From contig CATKXO010000001.1 of assembly GCA_949840775.1 (NCBI GenBank), positions 168,447 through 232,446 of the forward strand: a stretch of DNA of 64,000 nucleotides, written 5' to 3'. Shown piece by piece: positions 21,140 to 30,141 of the stretch. Made by a program: the position numbers and the translations under genes. The DNA comes from an uncultured bacterium (lineage in GTDB: Bacteria > Bacillota > Clostridia > Oscillospirales > Oscillospiraceae). Below the pieces are notes generated by a model. The model searched no databases and was not told the DNA's origin. It saw only the letters and a list, made by a program, of their open reading frames with translations. Within the stretch, counting starts at the first letter, position 1. Each line of letters starts with the position of its first letter.

Positions 21140-24100
21140 ATGTCCTTTGTCCACTTACACTTACATACGGAATTTTCCCTGCTGGACGGGGCCAACCGCA
21201 TTGAGCGGCTGGTGGAGCGGGTGAAGGAGCTGGGCCAGGAGGCGGTGGCCATTACGGACCATGGCGTCATGTACGGGGCGGTGGACTTCTACAAGGCCTG
21301 CAAGGCCGCCAGCATCAAGCCCATCATCGGCTGTGAGGTCTATGTGGCCCCCCGGGGACGGACCCGGTTCCAGAAGGTTCACGGGGTGGATTCCAACTAC
21401 AGCCATCTGGTCCTGCTGTGCCGGAATGAGGAGGGCTACCACAACCTGTCCCATATGGTGTCCAGAGCCAGTCTGGAGGGATTTTACATCCGTCCCCGGA
21501 TCGACCTGGACCTGCTGCGGGAGCACGCCGGGGGGCTGATTGCCTGCTCCGCCTGTGTGTCGGGGGAGGTCCCCAAGTTGCTGCTGGCGGGGGACTACGA
21601 CAAGGCCAAAGAGGTGGCCCTGGAGATGCGCGCCCTCTTCGGCGAGGACGGCTATTATCTGGAGCTCCAGGACCACGGCCTGGCCAATCAGAAGACGGTG
21701 AACGCCGGTCTGGTCCGCCTCAGCCAGGAGACGGGCATCCCCCTTATTGCCACCAACGACGCCCACTATCTGAGCCGGGAGGACTCGGAGCTACAGGATA
21801 TCCTCCTGTGTATCCAGACCAACAAGACCCTGGACGACCCCGGCCGGATGCGGTTCGACACCCAGGAGTTTTACGTCAAGTCGGAGGAGGAGATGGCCGC
21901 CCTCTTCCCCGGCCAACCGGAGGCCATTGAGAACACGGCGAAGGTCGCCCGGCTGTGCAATCTGGAGTTTGAGTTCGGCAAGTACCACCTGCCCAAATTC
22001 CAGCTCCCCGAGGGCTGGACGGACAGCGACGCCTACTTTGAAAAGCTGTGCTCCGAGGGCTTTGCCCGGCGCTACCCGGCGCCCACCCCGGAGCAGAAGC
22101 AGCGGCTGAGCTATGAGATGGGCATGATCCGCAAGATGGGCTTTGTGGACTACTTCCTCATCGTCTCTGACTTTGTGAGCTACGCCAAGAACAAGGACAT
22201 CCCGGTGGGGCCGGGTCGGGGGTCGGGAGCCGGGTCCATGGTGTCCTACTGCCTGAACATCACCGACGTGGACCCCCTGCGCTACAGCCTGTTCTTCGAG
22301 CGCTTCCTCAACCCGGAACGGGTGTCCATGCCCGATCTGGACATCGACTTCTGCCCCCGCCGCCGGTCGGAGGTCATCAGCTATGTGAAGGAGAAGTACG
22401 GCGAGGACCACGTGGCCCAGATCGTCACCTTCAACACCCTCCAGGCCAAAGCGGCGATTCAGGACGTGGGCCGGGTGATGGGCTTTACCGTTCAGGAGCG
22501 GGACGCCCTGTCCAAGCAAGTCCCCGGCGGCAAGACCACCATCGCCCAGGCCATGGCCCTGTCCAGGCAGCTGAAGGAGAGTTACGACGGCGATCCCCGG
22601 GTGAAGAAGCTGCTGGACACCGCAATGAAGCTGGAGGGTACGCCCCGCAACGCCTCCATCCACCCCGCAGGCGTGGTCATCACCCGGAATCCGGTGGGGG
22701 ACTACGTCCCTCTGGCGGCCACCAAGGACGGCCAGCCCATGACCCAGTACATCATGACCACGCTGGAGGAGCTGGGCCTGCTGAAAATGGACTTTCTGGG
22801 CCTGGATAATCTGACCGTTCTGGATGACGCGGTCCAGATGATCCGCAAGAGGGAGCCCGGCTTCAGCATCAAAGACATCCCGGAGAACGACCCGGCCACC
22901 ATGGCCATGCTGGGAGAGGGCAGAACCTCCGGGGTGTTCCAGATGGAGTCGGGGGGCATGACCAACGTGTGTGTGGGCTTAAAGCCCCAGACCATTGAGG
23001 ACATCACCGCCATTATCGCCCTCTACCGCCCCGGCCCCATGTCCTCCATCCCAAAATTTACCGAGAGCAAGCACAACCCGGAGAAGATCACCTACCGCCA
23101 CCCGTCGCTGGAGCCCATTCTGGCCAATACATACGGCTGTATCGTCTATCAGGAGCAGGTGATCCAGATTTTCCAAAACCTGGCGGGCTACTCGGTGGGC
23201 CAGGCCGACATGGTCCGCCGGGCCATGTCCAAGAAAAAGGCGAAGGACATCCAACGGGAGCGGGAGGCATTCCTCCACGGGGACCCGGCCCGGAACATCG
23301 CCGGCTGCGCCAAAAACGGGGTGCCCGAGGAGGTGGCCCAGGCCATCTATGACGACATCTCTGACTTTGCCGAGTACGCCTTCAACAAGTCCCACTCGCT
23401 GGTCTACGCCATTGTATGCTATCAGACCGCCTATTTTAAGTGCCACTACCCCAGGGAGTATATGGCGGCCCGGCTCACCTCCGTCCTCGGTGAGGGCAAG
23501 AAGGTGGCCAAGTACATCGCCACCTGCCGGGAGATGGGCATTCCCATCCTGCCCCCCGACGTGAACCAGTCCGGGGCTGACTTTACCGTGGTGGAGGAGG
23601 GCATCCGCTTTGGCCTGGTGGCCATCAAGGGGGTCGGCTGGGGCGTGATCGAAAACCTGCTGGCCGAGCGGGAGCGGGGCGGCCCCTTTGTGGACTTTAT
23701 GGACTTCTGCGACCGGCTCTACGACCAGGGGATGAACCAGCGGACGGTGGAGAATCTGATCAAGAGCGGGGCCTTTGACGCCATGGGCTACCGCCGCTCC
23801 CAGCTGATGAAGGTTTTCGGCCAGGTGATGGACGGCATCGCCGCCGCCCGGCGGCGGAACGTGGACGGCCAGCTGGACCTGTTCGGCATGGGGGGAGGGG
23901 AGGAGGAGCACCGCGCTCTGCCCGCCCTGGTGCTGCCAGATTTGCCTGAGTACACCCCCCAGGAGCTGATGAACATGGAGCGGGACACCACCGGCCTCTA
24001 CCTCACCGGCCACCCCATGGACCAGTACCGGGAGCTGGCCAGGCAGTATGGTGCGGTGACCATCGGCTCCATCCTGGAGGATTTTGAGGAGGCGGAGGGT

Positions 24101-24601
24101 CCCCGGGAGTACCGGGACGGACAGCGGGTGTCCATCGCCGGGGTGATTTCCAGCTACAGGGCCAAGACCACCCGGAACAACACACTGATGGCCTATGTGG
24201 GCCTGGAGGACGACACTGCCGACATGGAGCTGATTTGCTTTTCCCGGGTCCTCAGTGAAAACGGCAGCTATCTCAAGGAGGGAGTGGCGATCCTGGTGGA
24301 GGGGAAGATCTCGGTCCGGGATGAGAAGGAGCCCCAGCTGATTGTGGACGCTGTCCGTCCCCTGTCCAACCTGGAGGAGATTGTGGGCGGGGGAGAAACC
24401 CTGTATGTGCGCCTGCCCAGCCGGGAGGACCCCCGCCTGCGGAAGGTGCGGCTGGCCCTGTCCTTCTTCCCGGGGCAGAACGAGGTAAAGCTCTATTTTG
24501 AGGACTGCAAGAAGCTGATGGGCTCCCGGTGTGAGATACACCCCGCCCTGGTGAAAGACCTGACCCAGCGGCTGGGACAGGAAAATGTGGTGGTAAAGTG
24601 A
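21140..24601 (+). CDS. dnaE: DNA polymerase III alpha subunit, DnaE type
   Basis: 1153 residues from ATG 21140 (AAAAAGGAGG). Domains in order: PHP (1-200; FVHLHLHTEFSLLDGANR), then the polymerase palm and catalytic triad at about 345-560 (GPGRGSGAGSMVSYCL; MPDLDIDFCPRRR at about 396-408, whose aspartates bind metal), fingers with GRTSGVFQMESGGM and AEYAFNKSHSLVYA, a helix-hairpin-helix region, and an OB fold (about 995-1075; VSIAGVISSYRAKTTRNN). It works with PolC at 35974; in low-GC Gram-positives DnaE extends primers and PolC does the bulk. The stop overlaps the next gene by four bases. Confidence 0.95.
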   Translation: MSFVHLHLHTEFSLLDGANRIERLVERVKELGQEAVAITDHGVMYGAVDFYKACKAASIKPIIGCEVYVAPRGRTRFQKVHGVDSNYSHLVLLCRNEEGYHNLSHMVSRASLEGFYIRPRIDLDLLREHAGGLIACSACVSGEVPKLLLAGDYDKAKEVALEMRALFGEDGYYLELQDHGLANQKTVNAGLVRLSQETGIPLIATNDAHYLSREDSELQDILLCIQTNKTLDDPGRMRFDTQEFYVKSEEEMAALFPGQPEAIENTAKVARLCNLEFEFGKYHLPKFQLPEGWTDSDAYFEKLCSEGFARRYPAPTPEQKQRLSYEMGMIRKMGFVDYFLIVSDFVSYAKNKDIPVGPGRGSGAGSMVSYCLNITDVDPLRYSLFFERFLNPERVSMPDLDIDFCPRRRSEVISYVKEKYGEDHVAQIVTFNTLQAKAAIQDVGRVMGFTVQERDALSKQVPGGKTTIAQAMALSRQLKESYDGDPRVKKLLDTAMKLEGTPRNASIHPAGVVITRNPVGDYVPLAATKDGQPMTQYIMTTLEELGLLKMDFLGLDNLTVLDDAVQMIRKREPGFSIKDIPENDPATMAMLGEGRTSGVFQMESGGMTNVCVGLKPQTIEDITAIIALYRPGPMSSIPKFTESKHNPEKITYRHPSLEPILANTYGCIVYQEQVIQIFQNLAGYSVGQADMVRRAMSKKKAKDIQREREAFLHGDPARNIAGCAKNGVPEEVAQAIYDDISDFAEYAFNKSHSLVYAIVCYQTAYFKCHYPREYMAARLTSVLGEGKKVAKYIATCREMGIPILPPDVNQSGADFTVVEEGIRFGLVAIKGVGWGVIENLLAERERGGPFVDFMDFCDRLYDQGMNQRTVENLIKSGAFDAMGYRRSQLMKVFGQVMDGIAAARRRNVDGQLDLFGMGGGEEEHRALPALVLPDLPEYTPQELMNMERDTTGLYLTGHPMDQYRELARQYGAVTIGSILEDFEEAEGPREYRDGQRVSIAGVISSYRAKTTRNNTLMAYVGLEDDTADMELICFSRVLSENGSYLKEGVAILVEGKISVRDEKEPQLIVDAVRPLSNLEEIVGGGETLYVRLPSREDPRLRKVRLALSFFPGQNEVKLYFEDCKKLMGSRCEIHPALVKDLTQRLGQENVVVK

Positions 24602-25311
24602 TAGACTATCTGCGCCAATTTAATATGGTATCCGTCCTCCTGCGGCTGACCCTGGCGGTGATCTGCGGCGGACTGATCGGGGTGAACCGGGAGCACAAGC
24701 GGCGCCCGGCGGGCTTCCGCACCTATATGATGGTGTGCATGGGGGCGGCCCTGTCCATGATTCTGGGCCAGTATGAGGACACCATGCTCCATACCCTGCT
24801 GTCCGGCGCCTTCGGGGCGGTGGGCCAGCCCACCGATGTCACCCGCTTCGGGGCCCAGGTTATCAACGGCATCGGCTTTCTGGGCACCGGCACCATCCTC
24901 ATCACCGAGCAGCGGGAGGTGAAGGGGCTCACCACCGCCGCGGGCCTGTGGGCCACGGCCTGCATGGGCCTGGCCATCGGGGCGGGCTTCTACGAGGGGG
25001 TGGTCCTCAGCTTCGTATGTATCTTCCTGAGTATCAAGGTGCTGCCTTTTGTGGAGCTCTTCCTGCTGTCCCGGTCCCGGAATATGAACCTCTATGTGGA
25101 GCTGACCTCCCTGGAGCGGCTGAAGGACTTTATCGCCCTGACAAAGGCCATCGGCATCCAGATTTTCGACGTGGAGCTGGACCGGCGGCGGGCGGCGGGC
25201 GGCGGCGTGGGGGTGGTTCTCTACCTCCACCTGCCCAAGAACCAGTCCCACACCAAGCTGCTGACCGATCTGTCCTACAGCCCGGACGTGCGGGCCATTG
25301 ACGAGATATAG
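24598..25311 (+). CDS. MgtC/SapB-family membrane protein (copy A)
   Basis: 237 residues from GTG 24598, overlapping the dnaE TGA. Four to five helices in the N-terminal 150 residues carry the family marks LRLTLAVICGGLIGVNREHK, RRPAGFRTYMMVCMGAALSM, FGAQVINGIGFLGTGTILI and VKGLTTAAGLWATACMGLAI. The C-terminal part is a soluble ACT-like domain (about 170-237). MgtC proteins modulate membrane energisation and survival at low magnesium in pathogens; here they are ordinary chromosomal genes. A paralogue follows after 11 bases. Confidence 0.9.
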   Translation: MIDYLRQFNMVSVLLRLTLAVICGGLIGVNREHKRRPAGFRTYMMVCMGAALSMILGQYEDTMLHTLLSGAFGAVGQPTDVTRFGAQVINGIGFLGTGTILITEQREVKGLTTAAGLWATACMGLAIGAGFYEGVVLSFVCIFLSIKVLPFVELFLLSRSRNMNLYVELTSLERLKDFIALTKAIGIQIFDVELDRRRAAGGGVGVVLYLHLPKNQSHTKLLTDLSYSPDVRAIDEI

Positions 25312-25322
25312 GGGGTGAGGAA

Positions 25323-26012
25323 GTGCTGCATTGTCTGGATTTTCTCCGGGGGATGGACCTGCTCAGCGTCACCGTCCGGGTGCTGCTGGCAGTGCTGTGC
25401 GGCGGCATGATCGGCATCGAGCGGTCGGAGAAGCGGCGGCCCGCCGGCTTCCGCACCCATATCCTCATCTGCCTGGGGGCGGCCATGACCACCGCCACCA
25501 GCCAGTACGTCTATGTGGTGCTGGGCCTGTACAGTGATGTGGCCCGGCTGGGGGCCCAGGTCATTGCCGGCATCAGCTTTATCGGCGCGGGGGCCATCAT
25601 CATGACCAAGTGGCGCCGGGTCCGGGGGCTCACCACCGCCGCCGGGCTGTGGGTGGCGGCCATCGTGGGCCTGTGCTGCGGGGCCGGGTTCTACGAGGGG
25701 GCGGTGTACGGCACCGCCCTGGTGCTGGTGGCTGAGGTGTTCTTCTCCAAGCTGGAGTACCGGCTGCTCCGGGACAACCGGGAGGTCACCGTCTACGCGG
25801 AGTACGCCAGCCCCTCCTGCCTGGAGGAAATGGTGTCCCGGTGCCACATGCTGGGCATCAAGATTGTGGACGTGGAGATCACGAGAAAAGGCGACGGGAG
25901 CGGCAGCTCCTGCGCCGTTCTGGCTCTGCTCTCCCGCCAGGGGGCGGACAAGGAGGAGATTCTCCAGACCCTGGGCGGGGTGGAGGGCGTCCTCACCGTG
26001 GTGGAGACGTGA
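25323..26012 (+). CDS. MgtC/SapB-family membrane protein (copy B)
   Basis: 229 residues from GTG 25323 (GGTGAGG upstream); ATG 25353 is an alternative. Same layout as copy A: VRVLLAVLCGGMIGIERSEK, RRPAGFRTHILICLGAAMTT, LGAQVIAGISFIGAGAIIMT and RGLTTAAGLWVAAIVGLCCG, then an ACT-like tail. The two copies are clearly divergent, so the duplication is old. A repeat element follows four bases after the stop. Confidence 0.9.
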   Translation: MLHCLDFLRGMDLLSVTVRVLLAVLCGGMIGIERSEKRRPAGFRTHILICLGAAMTTATSQYVYVVLGLYSDVARLGAQVIAGISFIGAGAIIMTKWRRVRGLTTAAGLWVAAIVGLCCGAGFYEGAVYGTALVLVAEVFFSKLEYRLLRDNREVTVYAEYASPSCLEEMVSRCHMLGIKIVDVEITRKGDGSGSSCAVLALLSRQGADKEEILQTLGGVEGVLTVVET

Positions 26013-26015
26013 AAC

Positions 26016-26146
26016 GCCTCCCTTCGCAAAGGGAGGTGGCATTTGCGAAGCAAATGACGGAGGGTTTTCCCCATCGAAATACACCTGCTTATTTTGGAGA
26101 AAACCCCCAGTCAGCTTCGCTGACAGCCCCCTTTGAGAAGGGGGCC
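26016..26146. repeat. MITE-like element, copy 1 (about 131 bp)
   Basis: The left arm GCCTCCCTTCGCAAAGGGAG... reads as an imperfect inverse of the right arm, which ends AGGGGGCC, over roughly 55 bases. Each arm also folds on itself (CCCTTCGCAAAGGG left, CCCCCTTTGAGAAGGGGG right). Inner motifs GAGGGTTTTC and GAAAACCC pair, and the right arm contains CAGTCAGCTTCGCTGACAG. The second copy is at 30984-31117. No coding potential. Confidence 0.85.
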
Positions 26147-26152
26147 TTTTTA

Positions 26153-26181
26153 TTGCAAAGCGGTTCCAAATCTGCTATAAT
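26153..26181 (+). promoter_or_regulatory. Promoter of yjdF transcript
   Basis: TTGCAA at 26153-26158, 17-base spacer, TATAAT at 26176-26181. It abuts the right end of the repeat element. Confidence 0.78.
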
Positions 26182-26188
26182 ACCCCCG

Positions 26189-26300
26189 CAGAGATAAAAA
26201 CACAGGGCGGTTGGTAGTCCGCCCGCGGGCCGCGCTCCCGCCAGTAGCCTTCCCTCCCGGGTCGTCCCTTCTCTGACGCGAAAATCAGGGAGGAAATTGA
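26189..26300 (+). ncRNA. Probable yjdF riboswitch (azaaromatic-sensing class)
   Basis: The 120-base leader between the promoter and a DUF2992 (yjdF) gene is GC-rich and foldable: GGGCGG/CCGCCC around TTGGTAGT, GCGGG/CCCGC, then CCAGTAGCC. A pyrimidine run TTCCCTCCC (26250-26258) could cover the ribosome site GGGAGGAA (26288-26295), with one bulge. The yjdF RNA motif is known in front of this gene family. I assign it on context plus structure, not by a covariance match. Confidence 0.6.
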
Positions 26301-26302
26301 AT

Positions 26303-26716
26303 ATGGACCGGAATGTGTTTACTGTGCTGTTCCAGCCACCCTTCTGGGTGGGGATCGCGGAGCGGTGGGAGGCGGCGGGCTATTCGGCGGCCAGGGTGGT
26401 CTTTGGCGCTGAGCCCACCGACGCCCAGCTCTATGAGTGGCTCCTGCGGGAGTGGCACAGGCTGGATTTCAGTCCGGCGGCGGAGGGGGAGCGCCCGGTC
26501 ACCCAGCGGAAGAACCCCAAGCGGGCCCTGCGGGAGGCCAGGGAGGCCACCCAGGTCCGTGGGGTCAGCACCAGGGCCCAGGAGGCCCTCAGCCGCCAGC
26601 GGGAGCAGGAGGGATTGGAGCGCCAATCCAGAAACCGCCAAAGACAGCGGGAAGAGGCGGAGCGGAAGTACCTCCTGCACCAACAGAAAAAGCGCGAAAA
26701 AAAGCGGGGCAGGTGA
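26303..26716 (+). CDS. yjdF: YjdF/DUF2992 family protein
   Basis: 137 residues from ATG 26303 (GGGAGGAAATTGAAT upstream). The N-terminal 75 residues follow the DUF2992 pattern: VFTVLFQPPFWVGIAERWEA, YSAARVVFGAEPTDAQLYEW and LLREWHRLDFSPA. The C-terminal half is a very basic and glutamine/glutamate-rich single helix or coiled coil ending KKREKKRGR. Function unknown; in Bacillus the gene is switched on by toxic azaaromatics, so a detoxification role is suspected. A terminator follows. Confidence 0.85.
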   Translation: MDRNVFTVLFQPPFWVGIAERWEAAGYSAARVVFGAEPTDAQLYEWLLREWHRLDFSPAAEGERPVTQRKNPKRALREAREATQVRGVSTRAQEALSRQREQEGLERQSRNRQRQREEAERKYLLHQQKKREKKRGR

Positions 26717-26735
26717 AAACCTGTCCCGCTTTGGT
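26703..26735 (+). terminator. Terminator after yjdF
   Basis: AGCGGGGCAGGT (26703-26714), loop GAAA, ACCTGTCCCGCT (26719-26730), then TTGG. It overlaps the end of yjdF. Weak T tail. Confidence 0.7.
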
Positions 26736-26758
26736 ATGGGGAGGACTGCAATTCTCCC

Positions 26759-27463
26759 TCAAATTACCCCGGCCAGGACCAGGGCGTAGGTAACAAAGGT
26801 GGCCAGCAGCGCCAGGGAAAACAGCAGGAAACCCAGGTTGAACTTCTTGCCTTCGGCGGCCTGGGAGGGGGGCACCAGCCCGGATTTGCGCAGGGCGGTG
26901 ACCACCGGCTTGTACAGCAGCAGTGTGGCGGCCATATTCATGCCGCCCTTGGCCAGGTTGAAGGGGAGGAACAGTGTGGGCAGCATGGCGGCCACCTGGG
27001 CGCGGGTGACCAGCTCACCGCCGGCGCCGGTCATGTACAGGGGGGTAATCAGGTAGTTCCACAGCAGCATCACCGCTACCATAAAGATCAGGCCGGCGCT
27101 CAGGCCAAGGACGGCGCCCTTTTTGGTGTGGTTCTTCTTGTAGACCCAGGAGGCGGTGCAGCAGAAGGAGCAGGTGCCCAGGGCGTTCATCAAAAAGCCA
27201 AAGGGACCGGTTCCGCTGAAGGTGATAAACTCGATGAAGCTGGCCAGGATGCCGATAATGGCGGCGGCCATAGGGCCGAAGGTGAAGCCGCCGACGCAGA
27301 CAACCACGTGCTTGAAGTCGAAGTCCAGGAACATGACGGGAGGCATCAGCTTGGACATCCAGGCGATAATCACCGATACGCCGGTGAGCATGGCGATGCT
27401 GGTGATGGTTTTGGTGTCCATTTTGGAGCGGGCGGGGGTGGCGGTGACAGTGGGTGCAGACAT
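26759..27463 (-). CDS. ribU: Riboflavin ECF transporter S component
   Basis: 234 residues from ATG 27463 (AAAAAGGAGTG upstream), rejecting the longer frame that would enter the riboswitch. Six membrane helices. After a Ser/Thr-rich start comes TKTITSIAMLTGVSVIIAWM, FLDFDFKHVVVCVGGFTFGP (the D-F-x-H region seen in RibU-like S components), AAAIIGILASFIEFITFSGT and a late FNLAKGGMNMAATLLLYKPV. It binds riboflavin and works with a shared EcfAA'T module, not encoded here. The FMN riboswitch upstream makes the substrate call firm. Confidence 0.88.
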   Translation of the reverse strand: MSAPTVTATPARSKMDTKTITSIAMLTGVSVIIAWMSKLMPPVMFLDFDFKHVVVCVGGFTFGPMAAAIIGILASFIEFITFSGTGPFGFLMNALGTCSFCCTASWVYKKNHTKKGAVLGLSAGLIFMVAVMLLWNYLITPLYMTGAGGELVTRAQVAAMLPTLFLPFNLAKGGMNMAATLLLYKPVVTALRKSGLVPPSQAAEGKKFNLGFLLFSLALLATFVTYALVLAGVI

Positions 27464-27576
27464 AAAAAACACTCCTTTTTTGTATTTGACCGCTGAAAGA
27501 CCATGTCTTCCAGGTGTCAAAACAAACAAGGAGGCGTGCTTTTGCGCGCCAAAACGGCGCGTGTTGTTTAACACAC

Positions 27577-27700
27577 ATCTTCTTCCATCCGGACTGTAAC
27601 CGTTGGTCCCGGAGTTTCACCGGGTCAGCGGACGCATCTCTGCGTCCGGTCGCGGACTTTACCGCCAGTGGGGAATTTCACCCCGCCCTGAAGACATCGT
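27577..27700 (-). ncRNA. FMN riboswitch (RFN element)
   Basis: Read on the minus strand the RFN core is nearly complete: CTTCAGGGCGGGGTGAAATT, CCCCACTGGCGGTAA, GTCCGCGAC, a variable arm with GGACGCAGAGATGCGTCC, CCGGTGAAACTCCGGGACC and the closing CAGTCCGGATGGAAGA. It lies 114 bases before ribU. A CGCGCC/GGCGCG hairpin (about 27546-27562) between aptamer and start may be the terminator or sequester arm. Repression of ribU when FMN is plentiful follows. Confidence 0.95.
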
Positions 27701-27781
27701 ATCCAGTTGTCTGATAGCATTATACGACAGCGGAAGGAAAAATGCAACCCCTAAATTTTGTGCCTGGTCGTGGAAATGGAT

Positions 27782-27851
27782 GTAGGGGCGGACACTGTCC
27801 GCCCGCAGAGAGAGGAAGACCGGAAGACGGGCGCACAGTGTGCGCCCCTAC
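27782..27851. repeat. GTAGGGG palindromic element g
   Basis: Left half GTAGGGGC with hairpin GGAC-ACT-GTCC, right half GGGCGCACAGTGTGCGCCC ending CCCCTAC; 70 bp between the FMN riboswitch region and pyrH. The rest of 27700-27972 holds no gene; the pyrH promoter is not clear. Confidence 0.9.
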
Positions 27852-27972
27852 AGCGGTTTGCGGGAGCCCTTTCGGCAATTTATGGACAAATTGAAAAACT
27901 TTGACTTACCCTCTATGCAAACGGTAAAAAATATATTAAAATAGGATTAAGAAAAAGACAGGAGGGGTTTGA

Positions 27973-28686
27973 ATGGATCAGCCCAAATATAAACGTGTCC
28001 TGCTGAAAATCAGCGGTGAGGCCTTGGCGGGAGACGCCTCCCGGGGCCTGGACTTCCAGGTCATCGGTCAGGTGTGCGACGTGGTCAAGCGCTGCGTGGA
28101 GCTGGGCGTCCAGGTGGGCGTTGTGGTAGGTGGCGGCAACTTCTGGCGGGGCGTGAAGGACGGCGGCGACGCCATGGAGCGGGTCCGGGCCGACCACATG
28201 GGCATGCTGGCCACCGCCATCAACGCCCTGGCCGTGGCCGACGTGCTGGAGCAGAAGGGGGTGGAGGTCCGGGTGCAGACCGCCATCGCCATGCAGGCCG
28301 TGGCCGAGCCCTACATCCGCTCCAAGGCCATCCGCCACCTGGAGAAGGGCCGGGTGGTGATTTTTGGCTGCGGCACCGGCAATCCCTTCTTCTCCACCGA
28401 CACCGCCGCTGTGCTCCGGGCCGCCGAGATCGACGCCGATGTCATCCTCCTGGCCAAGAACATCGACGGGGTGTACTCCGCCGACCCCAAGCTGGATCCC
28501 ACCGCCACCAAGTACGACGCCATCTCCTACGACGACGTGCTATCCCAGCACCTGAAGGTGATGGACTCCACCGCCACCTCCCTGTCCATGGACAACAAGA
28601 TCCCCGTCCTCCTCTTCGCCCTGAAGGACCCGGAGAATATCATCCGGGCCGTGATGGGGGAGACCATTGGGACCATTGTGGGATAA
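27973..28686 (+). CDS. pyrH: UMP kinase
   Basis: 237 residues. It phosphorylates UMP to UDP as a hexamer of the amino-acid-kinase fold. [14 protein letters not shown] holds the nucleotide-binding lysine, [13 protein letters not shown] the glycine-rich loop, [20 protein letters not shown] and [20 protein letters not shown] the UMP site, and [15 protein letters not shown] the ATP end. GTP activation and UTP inhibition are known for the family. First gene of the conserved translation/envelope block; frr follows after 24 bases. Confidence 0.96.
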   Translation: MDQPKYKRVLLKISGEALAGDASRGLDFQVIGQVCDVVKRCVELGVQVGVVVGGGNFWRGVKDGGDAMERVRADHMGMLATAINALAVADVLEQKGVEVRVQTAIAMQAVAEPYIRSKAIRHLEKGRVVIFGCGTGNPFFSTDTAAVLRAAEIDADVILLAKNIDGVYSADPKLDPTATKYDAISYDDVLSQHLKVMDSTATSLSMDNKIPVLLFALKDPENIIRAVMGETIGTIVG

Positions 28687-28710
28687 AAAATAAGAAAGGA
28701 AGTAACGACC

Positions 28711-29265
28711 ATGAGCCCTGAGATCGTAAGCTACGACGAGAGAATGAAAAAGACCATCGAGGTGGTCAAGAGCAATTTTGCCGCCGTCCGGGCGGGCCGG
28801 GCCAACGCCGGCGTGCTGGACCGGATCACCGTGGAGTACTACGGAGCCCCCACCCCTCTGAACCAGGTGGCCTATATCGGCTCCCCCGACCCCCGCACCC
28901 TGACCATCCAGCCCTACGACATGTCCCTGCTCAAGGCCATTGAGAAGGCCATCCAGACCTCCGACCTGGGCATCAACCCCCAGAACGACGGCCGGGTCAT
29001 CCGCCTGGCCTTTCCCCAGCTCACCGAGGAGCGCCGCAAGGAGCTGACCAAGCAGGTGCGCAAGTACGGCGAGGAGGGCAAGGTGGCTCTGCGGAATATC
29101 CGCCGGGACGCCATGGACGACATCAAGAAGAAGACCAAGAAGTCCGAGCTCACCGAGGACGATCAGAAGAAGCTGGAGAAGGAGCTCCAGGACCTGACCG
29201 ACAAGCGCTGCAAAGACATCGACGACCTCACCGCCAAGAAGGAAAAGGAGCTCATGGCGGTTTGA
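28711..29265 (+). CDS. frr: Ribosome recycling factor
   Basis: 184 residues, family length. It splits post-termination ribosomes with EF-G. The three-helix body begins MKKTIEVVKSNFAAVRAGRA, the head domain has YYGAPTPLNQVAYIGSPDPR and LTIQPYDMSLLKAIEKAIQT, and the long final helices contain RRDAMDDIKKKTKKSELTED. All expected parts are present. The pyrH-frr pair is nearly universal in bacteria. Confidence 0.97.
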   Translation: MSPEIVSYDERMKKTIEVVKSNFAAVRAGRANAGVLDRITVEYYGAPTPLNQVAYIGSPDPRTLTIQPYDMSLLKAIEKAIQTSDLGINPQNDGRVIRLAFPQLTEERRKELTKQVRKYGEEGKVALRNIRRDAMDDIKKKTKKSELTEDDQKKLEKELQDLTDKRCKDIDDLTAKKEKELMAV

Positions 29266-29283
29266 TTCCCTAGCCCATGATAC

Positions 29284-29352
29284 GGCGGGCCGGCGAAGGC
29301 GCCGGCCCCTACGGGAGGCAATATCTGTAGGGGCCGCCGCCCTCGGCGGCCC
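29284..29352. repeat. GTAGGGG palindromic element c (halves in reversed order)
   Basis: First half GGGCCGGCG-aagg-CGCCGGCC ending CCCCTAC at 29312; second half GTAGGGGCCGCCG-ccct-CGGCGGCCC from 29327. The GTAGGGG ends face each other here, the opposite of elements d, e, f, g and i, where they face outwards. Lies between frr and uppS. Confidence 0.88.
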
Positions 29353-29390
29353 ATTTCTCAGCATACAACCACGCAAAGGAGCGACCGCCC

Positions 29391-30140
29391 ATGGCCCTCT
29401 TCCCGAAAAAAACCGAGCCGGCACAGACAGAGGTGGACTTCTCCCGTCTGCCCCGGCACATCGCCATCATCATGGACGGCAACGGCCGCTGGGCCAGGAA
29501 GCGAGGTCTGCCCAGAACAGCGGGCCACGCCGCCGGGGCGGAGACCTTCCGCACCATCGCCACCTACTGCAAGGACATCGGCATCGACTACCTCACCGTC
29601 TACGCCTTTTCCACCGAGAACTGGAAGCGGCCGGCGGCGGAGGTGTCTTCCATCATGGGGCTTTTGAAAAAGTACCTGCTGGAGGCCATCGGGCAGATGG
29701 AGCGGGACCGGGTGAAAATGGAGTTTTTCGGTGATCTGTCCCCTCTGACCCCGGAGCTGCGGGAGCTGTGCGAGCGGACGAGGGAGATTTCCCGGCACTA
29801 CGAGGGCTGTCAGGTGAACATCTGCCTGAACTACGGCGGCCGGGACGAGATTGTCCGGGCGGCCCGGGCCTATGCCCAGGACTGCATCGACGGGAGAGCC
29901 GACCCCAACCACCTGAGCCAGGACCAGTTTGGGGGCTACCTGTTCTCCAGGGGGGTGCCCGACCCCGACCTGGTCATCCGGCCCAGCGGGGAGCTGCGGC
30001 TGTCCAACTTCCTGCTGTGGCAGGCCGCCTACGCGGAGTTTTATTTTACCGACGTGCTGTGGCCCGACTTCTCCAAAACGGAGCTCCACCGGGCCATTGC
30101 AGCCTATCAGAGCCGGGACCGCCGGTTTGGAGGTGTGTGA
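29391..30140 (+). CDS. uppS: Undecaprenyl diphosphate synthase (cis-prenyltransferase)
   Basis: 249 residues. It adds isoprene units to farnesyl-PP to make the lipid carrier for wall synthesis. HIAIIMDGNGRWARKRGLPR holds the catalytic aspartate and the P-loop. TAGHAAGAETFRTIATYCKD, YLTVYAFSTENWKRPAAEVS, LNYGGRDEIVRAAR and the late LVIRPSGELRLSNFLLWQAA and EFYFTDVLWPDF are the conserved regions II-V. Start ATG 29391 with AAAGGAGC upstream. Confidence 0.96.
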   Translation: MALFPKKTEPAQTEVDFSRLPRHIAIIMDGNGRWARKRGLPRTAGHAAGAETFRTIATYCKDIGIDYLTVYAFSTENWKRPAAEVSSIMGLLKKYLLEAIGQMERDRVKMEFFGDLSPLTPELRELCERTREISRHYEGCQVNICLNYGGRDEIVRAARAYAQDCIDGRADPNHLSQDQFGGYLFSRGVPDPDLVIRPSGELRLSNFLLWQAAYAEFYFTDVLWPDFSKTELHRAIAAYQSRDRRFGGV

Positions 30141-30141
30141 C

